Assembly: GCF_010367455.1 (NCBI RefSeq)
Contig: NZ_WRPR01000092.1
Span: 1-60,802 of the forward strand
From: Candidatus Laterigemmans baculatus
GTDB taxonomy: Bacteria; Planctomycetota; Planctomycetia; Pirellulales; Pirellulaceae
Length of the DNA: 60,802 nucleotides
Direction of reading: 5' to 3'
A model generated the notes under the pieces. It did no database searches, was not told the DNA's origin, and worked only from the letters and a program-made list of their open reading frames with translations. The position numbers and the translations under genes were made by a program. Positions 49,896 to 58,271 of this stretch are shown piece after piece (the first letter of the stretch is position 1; the number at the start of each line of letters is the position of its first letter).

Positions 49896-50324
49896 CTAAA
49901 CCTCGCGTTCCTTGCGGCGAATTTCGATCTCCTCGAACGTGTACAACTTGCCGCGTCCGCTCCCCGGACACACCGCACACGTCTCCTTCCACGCCCGGCG
50001 ATTCTCGAGCGTGCTGTCCCAAAACGGCCACGTCCGACACTGCACCGGCCGCAGGTCATACACCGTGCAGCCACGCGTCTCCGGGTCGAGGAAGATGCAG
50101 TCCCCGTCGGGATACTCGACCAGCGTCTTCCGCAGCCCGACCGCACGGACAAAGCGATGCTCAAACGCATCGACGTCCATCTCCAGCCGCGCCGCCAAGG
50201 CCGCAATCTCCTGCTCGTCGACCCACACGTAGCCCGGCTCCCCAGTACAGCAATCACCGCACTGCGTGCACTCAAACCGCAGCCCATCGCGGTACCAAGG
50301 CTCGTCCGTCTGCTTCTCCAACAT
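49896..50324 (-). CDS. YkgJ-family zinc/iron-chelating cysteine-cluster protein
   Basis: 142 aa. Cysteine pattern CTQCGDCCTG (about 19-28), GCTVYDLRPVQCRTWPF (about 85-101) and CAVCPGSGRG (about 115-124) is the YkgJ/UPF0153 signature; it probably binds a metal or Fe-S centre. No membrane segment. Located 176 bases downstream of the desulfurase-like gene, with a repeat between. Role unknown; the sulfur-transfer context is suggestive only. Confidence 0.9.
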   Translation of the reverse strand: MLEKQTDEPWYRDGLRFECTQCGDCCTGEPGYVWVDEQEIAALAARLEMDVDAFEHRFVRAVGLRKTLVEYPDGDCIFLDPETRGCTVYDLRPVQCRTWPFWDSTLENRRAWKETCAVCPGSGRGKLYTFEEIEIRRKEREV

Positions 50325-50344
50325 CGCTCAGGTTTCAGGGTTCA

Positions 50345-50505
50345 GGGTTTAGGTGTCCGGTGTCCGGTGGCCGGTGTCCGGTGGCCGGTGGCCGGTGATC
50401 TGAAATTTCTTCGTGCTCTTCGTGTCCTTCGTGGTTCCCCCAGCTCCAATCTCCCGGCTCCCGGCTCCCGGCTCCCGGCTCCCGGCTCCCAACTCCCGGC
50501 TCAGC
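50345..50505. repeat. GGTGTCCGG and CCCGGCT short tandem arrays
   Basis: About six copies of GGTGTCC/GGTGGCC-type units (50353-50398) and about six of the 7-base CCCGGCT unit (50453-50500). The last unit touches the stop codon of the following gene. Similar arrays recur at 60262-60515. Confidence 0.85.
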
Positions 50506-51700
50506 ACTGCGCGGCGACTTCTTCGAGCGCTTCGGCCAGTTGATCCAGTTCGCTTTGGGGGGTCGTGGGGGCAAAGCTGATCCGAAGCGTCCCGCTCGGA
50601 GCCGTGTCCAAATAGCGATGGATCAGCGGAGCACAATGCAAGCCCGCGCGGACTTCGATTCCGAACGCAGTGTCGAGCACCGCCGCCGCCTCGCGGCAGT
50701 CGAACTCTGAAAGCACCAAGCTCAGAATCGGCAGCTCGCCTCCGCTGATCACGCGAATTCCCGGCAACTCCGCCAAGCGGCTGGCCAACTCCACCGTTCG
50801 GTCCCGCTGCTGGCGAGCGGTCGCCTCCAGGTCCCGCTCGAGCGTCTCTCGCAGACCGGCGGCCAATCCCGCCAAAGCGGGCACGTTCAAATTACCGCTT
50901 TCCAGCCGCTCGGGAAGCTTCGTGGGCATCTCCAACCGATCCGACTGAGAACCGGTTCCCCCTTGCATCAGCGGTTCAATCTGCTCGGCGGCGCGTGGTC
51001 CCAAGCACAGCAGCCCAGTGCCGAGCGGTCCGCCGAGCCCCTTGTGCCCCGGCATTGCCAACAGATCGACTCCCAATTCCGAGAGGCCGATCGGAAGCGA
51101 GCCAGCGGTTTGAGCCGCGTCGCATAGCAACATCGCTTCGGCCGCCGGACCTCGCCGCAGCCCCGCGGCGATTTCTTCCACCGGCTGCACCGCTCCGGTC
51201 ACATTCGAAGCATGCACGACCGCGACCAACCGCGTGCGACCGTTGACCCTCGCCAACACATCCTCGCTCCGCACCCGCCCCGAAGCGTCGCAGGGAACTG
51301 TCTCGACGACGACTCCCTGCCGGCTCCGCCACCACTCCAGTGGACGCAGCACGCTGTTGTGCTCGGCCGCAGTCGTCACCACGTGGTCGCCCGGACGCAG
51401 CAGGCCGTGGATCGCCAGGTTCAGCGACGCCGTCCCGTTGGCCGTCAGCACCACCGACTCACCCGCCACCGCGGCGTGGGCGGCAGTCGCGGAACTGGAG
51501 ACCAGCCGTGCTGCCAACCGGCGTACCTCTTCGACGACCGCGTTGCTGTGCAGCGCTTCACCGTAGGCCCCGCGGCCGGCCGCCGCGCCGTGCTCCCGCA
51601 ACTCGGTTTCGACTGCCCGATAGACCGCTTCGCTCTTGGGCCAGCCGGTGGCGGCATGGTCGAGGTAAATCCGGGCAGGCTTGTTCAGGGATGAATCCAC
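50501..51700 (-). CDS. Class V aminotransferase, cysteine desulfurase-like
   Basis: 399 aa from the GTG at 51700, which overlaps the moaE stop by 16 bases; the frame extends to 52027 but there it is antisense to moaE and not conserved. PLP-lysine motif MPGHKGLGGPLGTGLL, CDAAQTAGSL and TAAEHNSVLRP are family features. SufS/IscS enzymes move sulfur from cysteine, fitting MoaD/MoaE; other class V functions are possible. The Cys-loop is present as RAGLHCAP near the C-terminus. Confidence 0.87.
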   Translation of the reverse strand: MDSSLNKPARIYLDHAATGWPKSEAVYRAVETELREHGAAAGRGAYGEALHSNAVVEEVRRLAARLVSSSATAAHAAVAGESVVLTANGTASLNLAIHGLLRPGDHVVTTAAEHNSVLRPLEWWRSRQGVVVETVPCDASGRVRSEDVLARVNGRTRLVAVVHASNVTGAVQPVEEIAAGLRRGPAAEAMLLCDAAQTAGSLPIGLSELGVDLLAMPGHKGLGGPLGTGLLCLGPRAAEQIEPLMQGGTGSQSDRLEMPTKLPERLESGNLNVPALAGLAAGLRETLERDLEATARQQRDRTVELASRLAELPGIRVISGGELPILSLVLSEFDCREAAAVLDTAFGIEVRAGLHCAPLIHRYLDTAPSGTLRISFAPTTPQSELDQLAEALEEVAAQC

Positions 51701-52119
51701 TCGGTCGTACCGTCCGCGTAAGTCTCTTGTTTCCAAATCGGGATCCGCTCCTTCAAGCGGTCCATCAGCCACGGGATCGCCTCCATGACCGGGCCGCGAT
51801 GGCTGCTCGCGACACCCACCGCCACGCTCGCTTGCCCTACCTCGACCACGCCCAAGCGGTGCTCGATCGCCACGGCTCGCAGCGGCCACCGCTCGGCGGC
51901 CTCGGCAGCCAGCCCCCGCAGCTCCGTCTCGGCCATCGCCCGATACGCCTCGTAGGCCAACCGCTCGGTGACGCGCTGGCCAGTCGTCCGCCGCGTGCAG
52001 CCGACGAACACCATCCGCGCCCCACACTCGTCATCGCCGATCCGATCGAGCATCGCTTGGCAGTCGATCGCCGACTCGACCAAAGCCACCTCAATCCGGC
52101 AACGAACACCATCATTCAT
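51685..52119 (-). CDS. moaE: Molybdopterin synthase catalytic subunit
   Basis: 144 aa from the ATG at 52119, with GGGTGGG just upstream (a TTG two codons earlier is an alternative). Motifs VGCTRRTTGQRVTERLAYEA, IEHRLGVVEVGQ, VASSHRGPVMEA and IPIWKQETYADG match MoaE. With MoaD it inserts the dithiolene sulfurs into cyclic pyranopterin. Gene order with MoaD: separated by 429 bases of repeat-rich DNA. Confidence 0.92.
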   Translation of the reverse strand: MNDGVRCRIEVALVESAIDCQAMLDRIGDDECGARMVFVGCTRRTTGQRVTERLAYEAYRAMAETELRGLAAEAAERWPLRAVAIEHRLGVVEVGQASVAVGVASSHRGPVMEAIPWLMDRLKERIPIWKQETYADGTTEWIHP

Positions 52120-52439
52120 ACCCAACCCACCCCGCCTCCACGCAAATCTTAAATCTCAAACTTCCTGACTCTAGCGATATCGAAGTGCGCACCCGGCCGG
52201 GGAAACAACCACGAATAACTTGAACAACGCGAACGGGGCCCGCGGAATGACACGAAAAAGCACGGAAAGGAGAGAGACCGCGGATAGCACGGAGAACGCG
52301 GATGAAAGCTGCGGGGGTGGAAGGAACAGGAGGAAGCAGAGGTAACGGAGGGGGGCTCTGTTTACTCAGTTGCCTCCTGTTCGGGAGTTGAAGACGGATT
52401 ATCAGCGCTAACTGCGATATCCGTGGTTCTCCCCTACCC

Positions 52440-52525
52440 TGCTTTTCCCTGCTTTTCCCTGCTTTTCCCTGCTTTTCCGTGCTTTTCCGTGCTTTTCCCT
52501 GCTTTTCCGTGTCCTTCCGTGGCCC
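52440..52525 (+). repeat. 10-base TGCTTTTCC(C/G) tandem array in the moaD-moaE gap
   Basis: About seven copies of TGCTTTTCCC or TGCTTTTCCG, then CTTCCGTGG. The surrounding gap (52120-52548) also holds GAATGACACGAAAAAGCACG, a dispersed planctomycete-type motif, and no gene. Confidence 0.85.
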
Positions 52526-52548
52526 CTCTTGCTCCCACCTGCCACCTC

Positions 52549-52794
52549 CTACCCCCCACTGACCGGCGGGATCAGCACGATCTCGCTGTCCTCCCCGATC
52601 GCCGCATCGTCGGCTGCGTAGCGTCCTCCGACGGCCAGTCGGCTGGAAGCGGCCAGGGGAGCCAGCTCGGGCAGCTCACGACGAATCGAATCGAGCACCC
52701 GGCGGGCGGTGACCGGCGGGGAGACTTCGACCGCGACACTTTCGCAGCCAGCCGCTTGCCGAGCCCCAGCGAACAATTGAACCACCACCTGCAT
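52549..52794 (-). CDS. moaD: Molybdopterin synthase small subunit (MoaD)
   Basis: 81 aa from the ATG at 52794; the frame runs on upstream within the neighbouring gene. MQVVVQLFAGARQAAG and ESVAVEVSPPVTARRVLDSI, ending SEIVLIPPVSGG, are the beta-grasp fold and the C-terminal diglycine that carries the thiocarboxylate. It starts 5 bases after the stop of the large oxidoreductase gene, so the two share a transcript. Confidence 0.93.
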   Translation of the reverse strand: MQVVVQLFAGARQAAGCESVAVEVSPPVTARRVLDSIRRELPELAPLAASSRLAVGGRYAADDAAIGEDSEIVLIPPVSGG

Positions 52795-52799
52795 CGATC

Positions 52800-55700
52800 C
52801 TACCTCGACAGTCCCAACTGTTTCCCCAACTCGGGCATCTTTCCGTAGGCGTAGGCGAGCAGCTTCACCGGATGGATCGTGGTCACTCCACTGCCGTGCT
52901 CGATCTGCATCTGACAGGTGCTGCACTCGGTAGCCGCGGTCATCACGTCGGATTTCCTCAGCCGCGACAGCAACGGCCAGCCGATGCGGAGACTGTTGCG
53001 ATAATTCTTTTTTTGCAAACCCCAGGTGCCGGCCATCCCCGAACAGCCCTCGTCGACATCTTCAACGCTGACCCGCGGCAGCAGCCGCATCAGTTGCGGA
53101 CCGGGCTGCCCGGGATCGATCGCCCGCACGTGACACGGCTGGTGGTAGGCGATTTCCGTCGGCACGGGCTGGAAGTCGAGCGCCAAACCGTTGCGACAGT
53201 GGAGGTCCCACAAGTAGCGACACGCTTCGTAGGTATTCTCGGCAACCAGTCGCGCGTCTTCGTTGTCGAGCAAATGGAGATACTCGTGCCGCAAGCACAG
53301 GGCGGCGGTCGGTTCGGTCGCGACGATCGTGTAACCGGCTCGCACCGCGTCAGCCAGCAAACGGACGTTGTGGCGAGCCCGCCGCCGAGCGCCGCGCAAA
53401 TCTCCCGCGGCGATCCGCGTCATCCCCGACGGTGCTTGCCGGGGAGGAACGAAGACCTCGATCCGGTTGTGATGCATGACTTCGACCAACGCCCGCCCCA
53501 GCTCGGGATCGTGCCAATTGGCGTAGTGGTCGACAAAGTAGACGATCTTCTCGCCACTCTTGCGGCTCTGGCGAGTCAAGCGATTTCGCGTCGCATACCG
53601 CATGAAGCTGCGATGCGTGAACTCGGGCAATCGCCGCGCCCGGGTAAGCCCCACGGTCCGCTCCAACAAAAACCGCATCACCGGACTGCGGATGATCCAG
53701 TTCGCGAGACTCGGCATGTGCGAGGCGATCGAGGCGACGGTGTCCAGCCGGCACAGCCATAGGTCCGACAGCGGCAGCCCGTTCGTCGCGACGTACTGGC
53801 CTTTGATCTCGCTGACGATCTTGGGGATGTCGACCGAAGCGGGACACTCGAGCCGACACTGGTGACAGTTAAAACACAGGTCGGCCACTTTCTTCATCTC
53901 ATCGCTGACGAGCGTTTCCGGAGGCAACTCGCCCGTCAAAATCCCCCGCATCACGTTCGCCTTCGCTCGCGGCGAGGCTTCTTCCGCGGGAATCGCCCGG
54001 AATACCGGACACATCCGCTCGTGGGGTGCGGTCGAGCGACAGCGTCCACAGCCGTTGCACTCCCGCGTTACCCGCTCCAGCCCACCCTCGGACTCCCAAA
54101 CCTGCAGCAACGGGAGCACCACTTCAGCCGGCTCGGCAGCAGCGACCGATGTCCCAACGACCTCCTCGGCGCCCACCGCTTCCCGGGAGCCCACCGCTGC
54201 CGTCGACTTCGACTCCGCCTCAGGAACGAGCGAATCGGTCACCGCGGCCGCTCGCTCGCTCCGCTGTTCCTCCTCGACCGCTTCGGCCATCGCCACCGCC
54301 GCGCCGCTCCGGCCCCACGCAGCCGCTTCGCCCGGTCCGCCGCCATCTCCCTCGCCGCCCCTTGGGTCCTCGCGATGCCTCGTTCCGGGGCGCCCCGGAA
54401 CGGCCGCCCCAGCCGATTCGCGGGAACTGGCCGGCTGGCGGGAACTGGTCGATTGGCGGGCCCCCGGGGGCAGTGGCGCGGCTCGGCCAGCAAGTTCGCT
54501 CGCTGCCGCTGGAGGCGGGGTCTGCTTTGGGCTCGCTGATTCGGGACCCGCAGCGGGTTTGGCTGCAGCGGGTTTGCCGCGGGGGGGCGAATTGCCAAAG
54601 GGGCGGAGGGCGATCGTGGCCCGCACCGAACGCAGATTCTCGTCGGGGCGGGGAAGCCGGCTAGCGACGACTTTGCCCGGGTTGAGCACGCCGAAGGGAT
54701 CGAAAGCTCGTTTGATCTCGCCCATGGCTGGCCATAGCGGACCGAGTTGTCGGCGGAGCAGGGCAGTGCGGCTAAGGCCCGCTCCGTGCTCGCCGCAGAC
54801 CGAGCCGCCGAACTTGGTCGTCACCTCGAACAACTGGTCGACCAGCGGAGCGATCCGCTTTTGATCCTCCGGGTCGCCGAGATCCAGGAACGGGCGGAGG
54901 TGCAATTGGCCGTGACCGGCGTGGGCGAACACGGTCGAGGTGACATGCTGGCGTTTGAGAACCTCTTGGACTTCAACCAAGAATTCGGGCAGCCGCTGCG
55001 GGGGGACCGCAAGATCCTCCACGAATGGAAGCGGCCGCGAATTGCCCTTGAGGCGATAGAGCCGCGGGATGACTCGGCGGCAGAGCCTCCAGTAGAAATC
55101 GCGTTCGGCCTGCTCGGTCGTGGTGCGAGCGGCAAAAGCCATCCCCTGCGTCTCACAGGCTTCGGCGACCACGGCCCGCAACCGGCTCCGCAACTCCGCA
55201 AGCCCTTCCCCCTGCATCTCGACCAGGATCATCGCTTCGGTTTCACGGGGGATCAGGTCGTCGTAGCGGCGATCGGTCTCGCGGGCGATCTCCAGCAGGC
55301 GGCGGTCCATCAGATCGCACGCCACGGCCCCTTGAGCGACCGCCAGCAGCGCCCCGCGTGCCGCCGATTCGAGCCGCCGAAAGAAGAGCAGGGCGACGCC
55401 CCGGTGCTTGGGAAGCGGCTCGGTGCGGAGCGCCGCTTCGGTGACCAGCGCGAGCGTCCCCTCGGAGCCGGCGATCAGTCGCGCCAAATCGACCGATCCG
55501 TCAAACTCCCCCCCATTCGCCTGCCTCCCATTCGCCTGTCCCCCATTCGCCTGTCCCCCATTCGCCTGTCCCCCGCTCGCCTGACCTGCAGCCCCCAGCG
55601 GCGGCAGGCTCGTCGCCAGATCGATCCGGTAGCCGCCGCGGCCGATCGCTCCGTTACCGCCGAGCAGCCCCAGGTGCTCGCGGTACCGCTCGGCAACGCG

Positions 55701-56285
55701 GCGGACGTCGGCCGCCAAACGTCCACCGATCCCAGGCGCATCGGGCTCGTGCCGCGAGAGCTCGACGATCTCGCCGGTCCCGGTGACCACTTGCAGCGAT
55801 TCGACCGTCCCTCGAGCCGAACCGTAGCGGAGAAAATGGCTCCCCGAAGCGTCCTGAGCGATAACGCTCCCCATCGACGTGACGCTCCGCGTGGCCGGGT
55901 CGGGTCCGTAGATCCGCCCGTAGCCTGCCAGCTCGCGATTGAGTGCGGCGAGGACCACCCCGGGCTGGACCCGCACGCTCTGGTCGCCGGTGACGCGCAC
56001 CCGCCGCATGTAGCGGGTGAAATCGAGCACGATCCCCCGGCCGAGCGCTTCGCCAGCCAAACTGCTGCCAGCCCCGCGGGCGTGCAGCGAGAGCTGGTTT
56101 TCGACCGCATAGCGGACAACCACCGCGACGTCTTCGACGCTCCGCGGCCGGACCACCCCGAACGGACGCATCTGGTAGATGCTGGCATCCGTCGCGTACA
56201 TCTGGGTGTACAGGTCGCCAAACAGCACGTCGCCCTCGAGGGCGCCGCGCAGGTCGTCCTGCACTCGGGTTTGGTCCAGATCCAT
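52800..56285 (-). CDS. FAD-linked oxidoreductase fused to Fe-S domains
   Basis: 1161 aa. FAD_binding_4 domain (about 30-290: RGAGSSLAGEALGRGIVLDF, GPDPATRSVTSMGSVIAQDA) and C-terminal FAD-oxidase region (to about 560: FAHAGHGQLHLRPF, SVCGEHGAGLSR) are followed by a low-complexity linker (about 570-725), then 8Fe ferredoxin motifs (CNGCGRC, CFNCHQCRLECP) and two cysteine-rich CCG domains (YHQPCHVRAID, CSTCQMQIEHG). This fused GlcD/GlpC-like plan occurs in D-lactate and 2-hydroxyacid dehydrogenases feeding the respiratory chain. Substrate not determined. A tandem GGQAN repeat sits inside the FAD domain (about 237-255). Confidence 0.88.
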   Translation of the reverse strand: MDLDQTRVQDDLRGALEGDVLFGDLYTQMYATDASIYQMRPFGVVRPRSVEDVAVVVRYAVENQLSLHARGAGSSLAGEALGRGIVLDFTRYMRRVRVTGDQSVRVQPGVVLAALNRELAGYGRIYGPDPATRSVTSMGSVIAQDASGSHFLRYGSARGTVESLQVVTGTGEIVELSRHEPDAPGIGGRLAADVRRVAERYREHLGLLGGNGAIGRGGYRIDLATSLPPLGAAGQASGGQANGGQANGGQANGRQANGGEFDGSVDLARLIAGSEGTLALVTEAALRTEPLPKHRGVALLFFRRLESAARGALLAVAQGAVACDLMDRRLLEIARETDRRYDDLIPRETEAMILVEMQGEGLAELRSRLRAVVAEACETQGMAFAARTTTEQAERDFYWRLCRRVIPRLYRLKGNSRPLPFVEDLAVPPQRLPEFLVEVQEVLKRQHVTSTVFAHAGHGQLHLRPFLDLGDPEDQKRIAPLVDQLFEVTTKFGGSVCGEHGAGLSRTALLRRQLGPLWPAMGEIKRAFDPFGVLNPGKVVASRLPRPDENLRSVRATIALRPFGNSPPRGKPAAAKPAAGPESASPKQTPPPAAASELAGRAAPLPPGARQSTSSRQPASSRESAGAAVPGRPGTRHREDPRGGEGDGGGPGEAAAWGRSGAAVAMAEAVEEEQRSERAAAVTDSLVPEAESKSTAAVGSREAVGAEEVVGTSVAAAEPAEVVLPLLQVWESEGGLERVTRECNGCGRCRSTAPHERMCPVFRAIPAEEASPRAKANVMRGILTGELPPETLVSDEMKKVADLCFNCHQCRLECPASVDIPKIVSEIKGQYVATNGLPLSDLWLCRLDTVASIASHMPSLANWIIRSPVMRFLLERTVGLTRARRLPEFTHRSFMRYATRNRLTRQSRKSGEKIVYFVDHYANWHDPELGRALVEVMHHNRIEVFVPPRQAPSGMTRIAAGDLRGARRRARHNVRLLADAVRAGYTIVATEPTAALCLRHEYLHLLDNEDARLVAENTYEACRYLWDLHCRNGLALDFQPVPTEIAYHQPCHVRAIDPGQPGPQLMRLLPRVSVEDVDEGCSGMAGTWGLQKKNYRNSLRIGWPLLSRLRKSDVMTAATECSTCQMQIEHGSGVTTIHPVKLLAYAYGKMPELGKQLGLSR

Positions 56286-56590
56286 ACGTCAGGCTCTGTC
56301 AGAGAACGTCTTCAACACTCATTTCTCCCTGAGCCGCAAGGCGCTAGCCCGGATTATTCATCAGCCGCCGGGCGCTAGCCCCCGGTTCCCGATAACGCCG
56401 TGATAACCGGACGCTAGCGCGTGGCGGCTGATTTAGCGCACTGTCTCGCGAGGGTCTGTCGCAACTTCAAACACCACAAGAACTTACAACACAACTATCC
56501 AAATGCATGAATAATCCGGGCTAGCCGCGGGTTCCGTTGCGCTGCCGACGGGCTTGAACCCGCGGCTAACGGCTTACGGCTCAGGTGTTC
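56286..56590. repeat. GCTAGC-type dispersed elements, copies 5 and 6
   Basis: AGGCTCTGTCAGAGAACGTC starts the element and GGCTCAGGTGTTCTGACAAT ends it, inverted. In between, CTGAGCCGCAAGGCGCTAGC, CCGCCGGGCGCTAGCCCCCG, CCGGACGCTAGCGCGTGGCG and GCCGACGGGCTTGAACCCGC are further blocks. The 314-base gap between the oxidoreductase and FolE genes has no gene. Confidence 0.8.
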
Positions 56591-56599
56591 TGACAATTG

Positions 56600-57238
56600 C
56601 TACGCTTGGCGATTGATCAAATTCAGCACCTCGGCGCGGGAGGAAGCATCGTCGCGGAAGACGCCTCGCATCGCGCTGGTCACGCACAGGCTGCCCGGTT
56701 TGCGAACCCCCCGCATCGTCATGCAGCTGTGGGTCGCTTGGCACACGACCGCCACGCCCCGCGCCTCGAGCCGCTCTTCGATCAAATCGGCGATCTGTTC
56801 GGTCATTCGCTCCTGGACCTGCGGCCGGCGGGCGATTTCCTCGACGACGCGAGCCAGTTTGCTCAGCCCGACGACTTTGCCGCTCGGCAGGTAGCCGATG
56901 TGTGCGGTGCCGGTGAACGGGAGCAGATGGTGCTCGCACATGCTGCAGAAGCTGATGTCCCGGACCAGCACGATCTCGTCGTACTTCTCGGTGAACACTT
57001 TGGAGAGGTGTCGGCCGGCGTCGTGCTTCAGCCCGGCGAACATCTCGGCGTACATTCGCGCCACCCGCGCGGGCGTCTCCAGCAGCCCCTCGCGGTTCGG
57101 GTCTTCGCCGACCGCATCGAGAATCTCCCGCACCGCGGCTTCGATCCGCGGCAGATCGACTTCGTCCGACCGCGGCTCGTTGGGATCGACGTGCAGGGCG
57201 CTCGGTCGAGAGCTGGTGGCGACCGTCTCAAAACTCAT
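56600..57238 (-). CDS. folE: GTP cyclohydrolase I
   Basis: 212 aa from the ATG at 57238 (an alternative at 57250 adds four residues). First step of tetrahydrofolate synthesis, making dihydroneopterin triphosphate. [42 protein letters not shown] and [12 protein letters not shown] carry the catalytic and zinc-binding Cys/His residues. Located before the LON-domain gene with a 106-base gap. Confidence 0.97.
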   Translation of the reverse strand: MSFETVATSSRPSALHVDPNEPRSDEVDLPRIEAAVREILDAVGEDPNREGLLETPARVARMYAEMFAGLKHDAGRHLSKVFTEKYDEIVLVRDISFCSMCEHHLLPFTGTAHIGYLPSGKVVGLSKLARVVEEIARRPQVQERMTEQIADLIEERLEARGVAVVCQATHSCMTMRGVRKPGSLCVTSAMRGVFRDDASSRAEVLNLINRQA

Positions 57239-57344
57239 GTCTGAATCCAATTCGAAATTCTCGATGCGCAGTAGAAAGTAGCAAAGGGCGTGGGGCGGAG
57301 CGGGCTGCCCTCTCCATCCCCCGAGTGAATTCGGGCGAAATGGG

Positions 57345-58073
57345 TCAGTTCAGGCTAAAAGCGGGGGGAAAGCCCCCATCTTCGCCCTTACCCGGCGATT
57401 CCTGCCCCTCGACAACACGTTCGCCGAGGAGCTTGATCAGCATCCGCGCCCGGCCGTCGACGTCGCTCTCGGCCAACAAGGCAATCTTCTGAGCGACTTC
57501 AAAATGCATGGTGAAGCCGATGATGTCGGTGATCGCACCGAGCTTCATCTGGCTGGCCATCAACTCGTGCAGATTCTTCTGGACCTCGGCCACGTTGGGG
57601 ATCAACTCGCGAAAGGCGTCGAGCAACTGTCGCTTGAGTTGAGCCCGCTGCAAAGTCCCATCGGCTGGATAAATGTCCGACTGCACCTGGACCTTGGCGG
57701 TCCGAAAGGGGCGAGCCGTCTCCTCCTCGTCGATGATCACCGCCCGCCGCATCCCGATCAACAAAATGTTATGCAGCTCATCCTCGCTGGCCGTATGCGA
57801 GACGATTCGGCAAATGCAGACGTGGGGCTCAAGCGGCGGCGGCTCGCCGAGGACCGACTCCACCCCCGACTTTTCCCACCCCGGGGCGAGCGTCGCCATC
57901 GCGATCAGCCGATCGCCCGCCAAGGCGTCCTCGAGCAGCTCCCGGTACCGCGGCTCAAAAATGTGCAGCGGCTGCATGGCGTGGGGAAACACGACCAACT
58001 CGGGGAGCGGGAATAACCGCACCCGGCCGTCGAAGTCAGGCGGTAACTCGGTCATCTGCTCCAGGTCAGCCAT
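57345..58073 (-). CDS. LON substrate-binding domain protein
   Basis: 242 aa from the ATG at 58073; the frame extends upstream to 58334, but antisense to the ATPase gene start region. N-terminal LON domain ([45 protein letters not shown]) followed by a helical part (about 140-242). No protease domain follows, so it is a stand-alone LON-N protein of unknown partner. It diverges from the 58272 ATPase gene (198-base gap). Confidence 0.88.
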   Translation of the reverse strand: MADLEQMTELPPDFDGRVRLFPLPELVVFPHAMQPLHIFEPRYRELLEDALAGDRLIAMATLAPGWEKSGVESVLGEPPPLEPHVCICRIVSHTASEDELHNILLIGMRRAVIIDEEETARPFRTAKVQVQSDIYPADGTLQRAQLKRQLLDAFRELIPNVAEVQKNLHELMASQMKLGAITDIIGFTMHFEVAQKIALLAESDVDGRARMLIKLLGERVVEGQESPGKGEDGGFPPAFSLN

Positions 58074-58271
58074 CGCGGGACACGTTCGAGTTCCTGTTTT
58101 CAGCAAGCACTTTGCAAAGTTCTTCCCAGCATAACCATTCGCCTGCAAAAAACCGCACCGTTTCCCCCTACAGCCGCTGGAATCGGAACTTCTCTGGATG
58201 TTCGCTCGCCCCGCAACCGATCTCGCCATCAGAACGTCTCTGCCGCTCGACCCCTTCTCGGGTACCCGATT

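Noticed and set aside
50453-50505. CRISPR-like or origin repeat
   Set aside because: 7-base units without spacers or DnaA-box-like motifs; a simple tandem array.
50660-51700. Plus-strand frames opposite the aminotransferase gene
   Set aside because: Shadows; the minus strand has the PLP motifs.
51701-52027. Longer start of the class V aminotransferase
   Set aside because: This part overlaps moaE in another frame and has no family residues.
52120-52548. Gene in the moaD-moaE gap
   Set aside because: Only repeats and no frame with a plausible protein.
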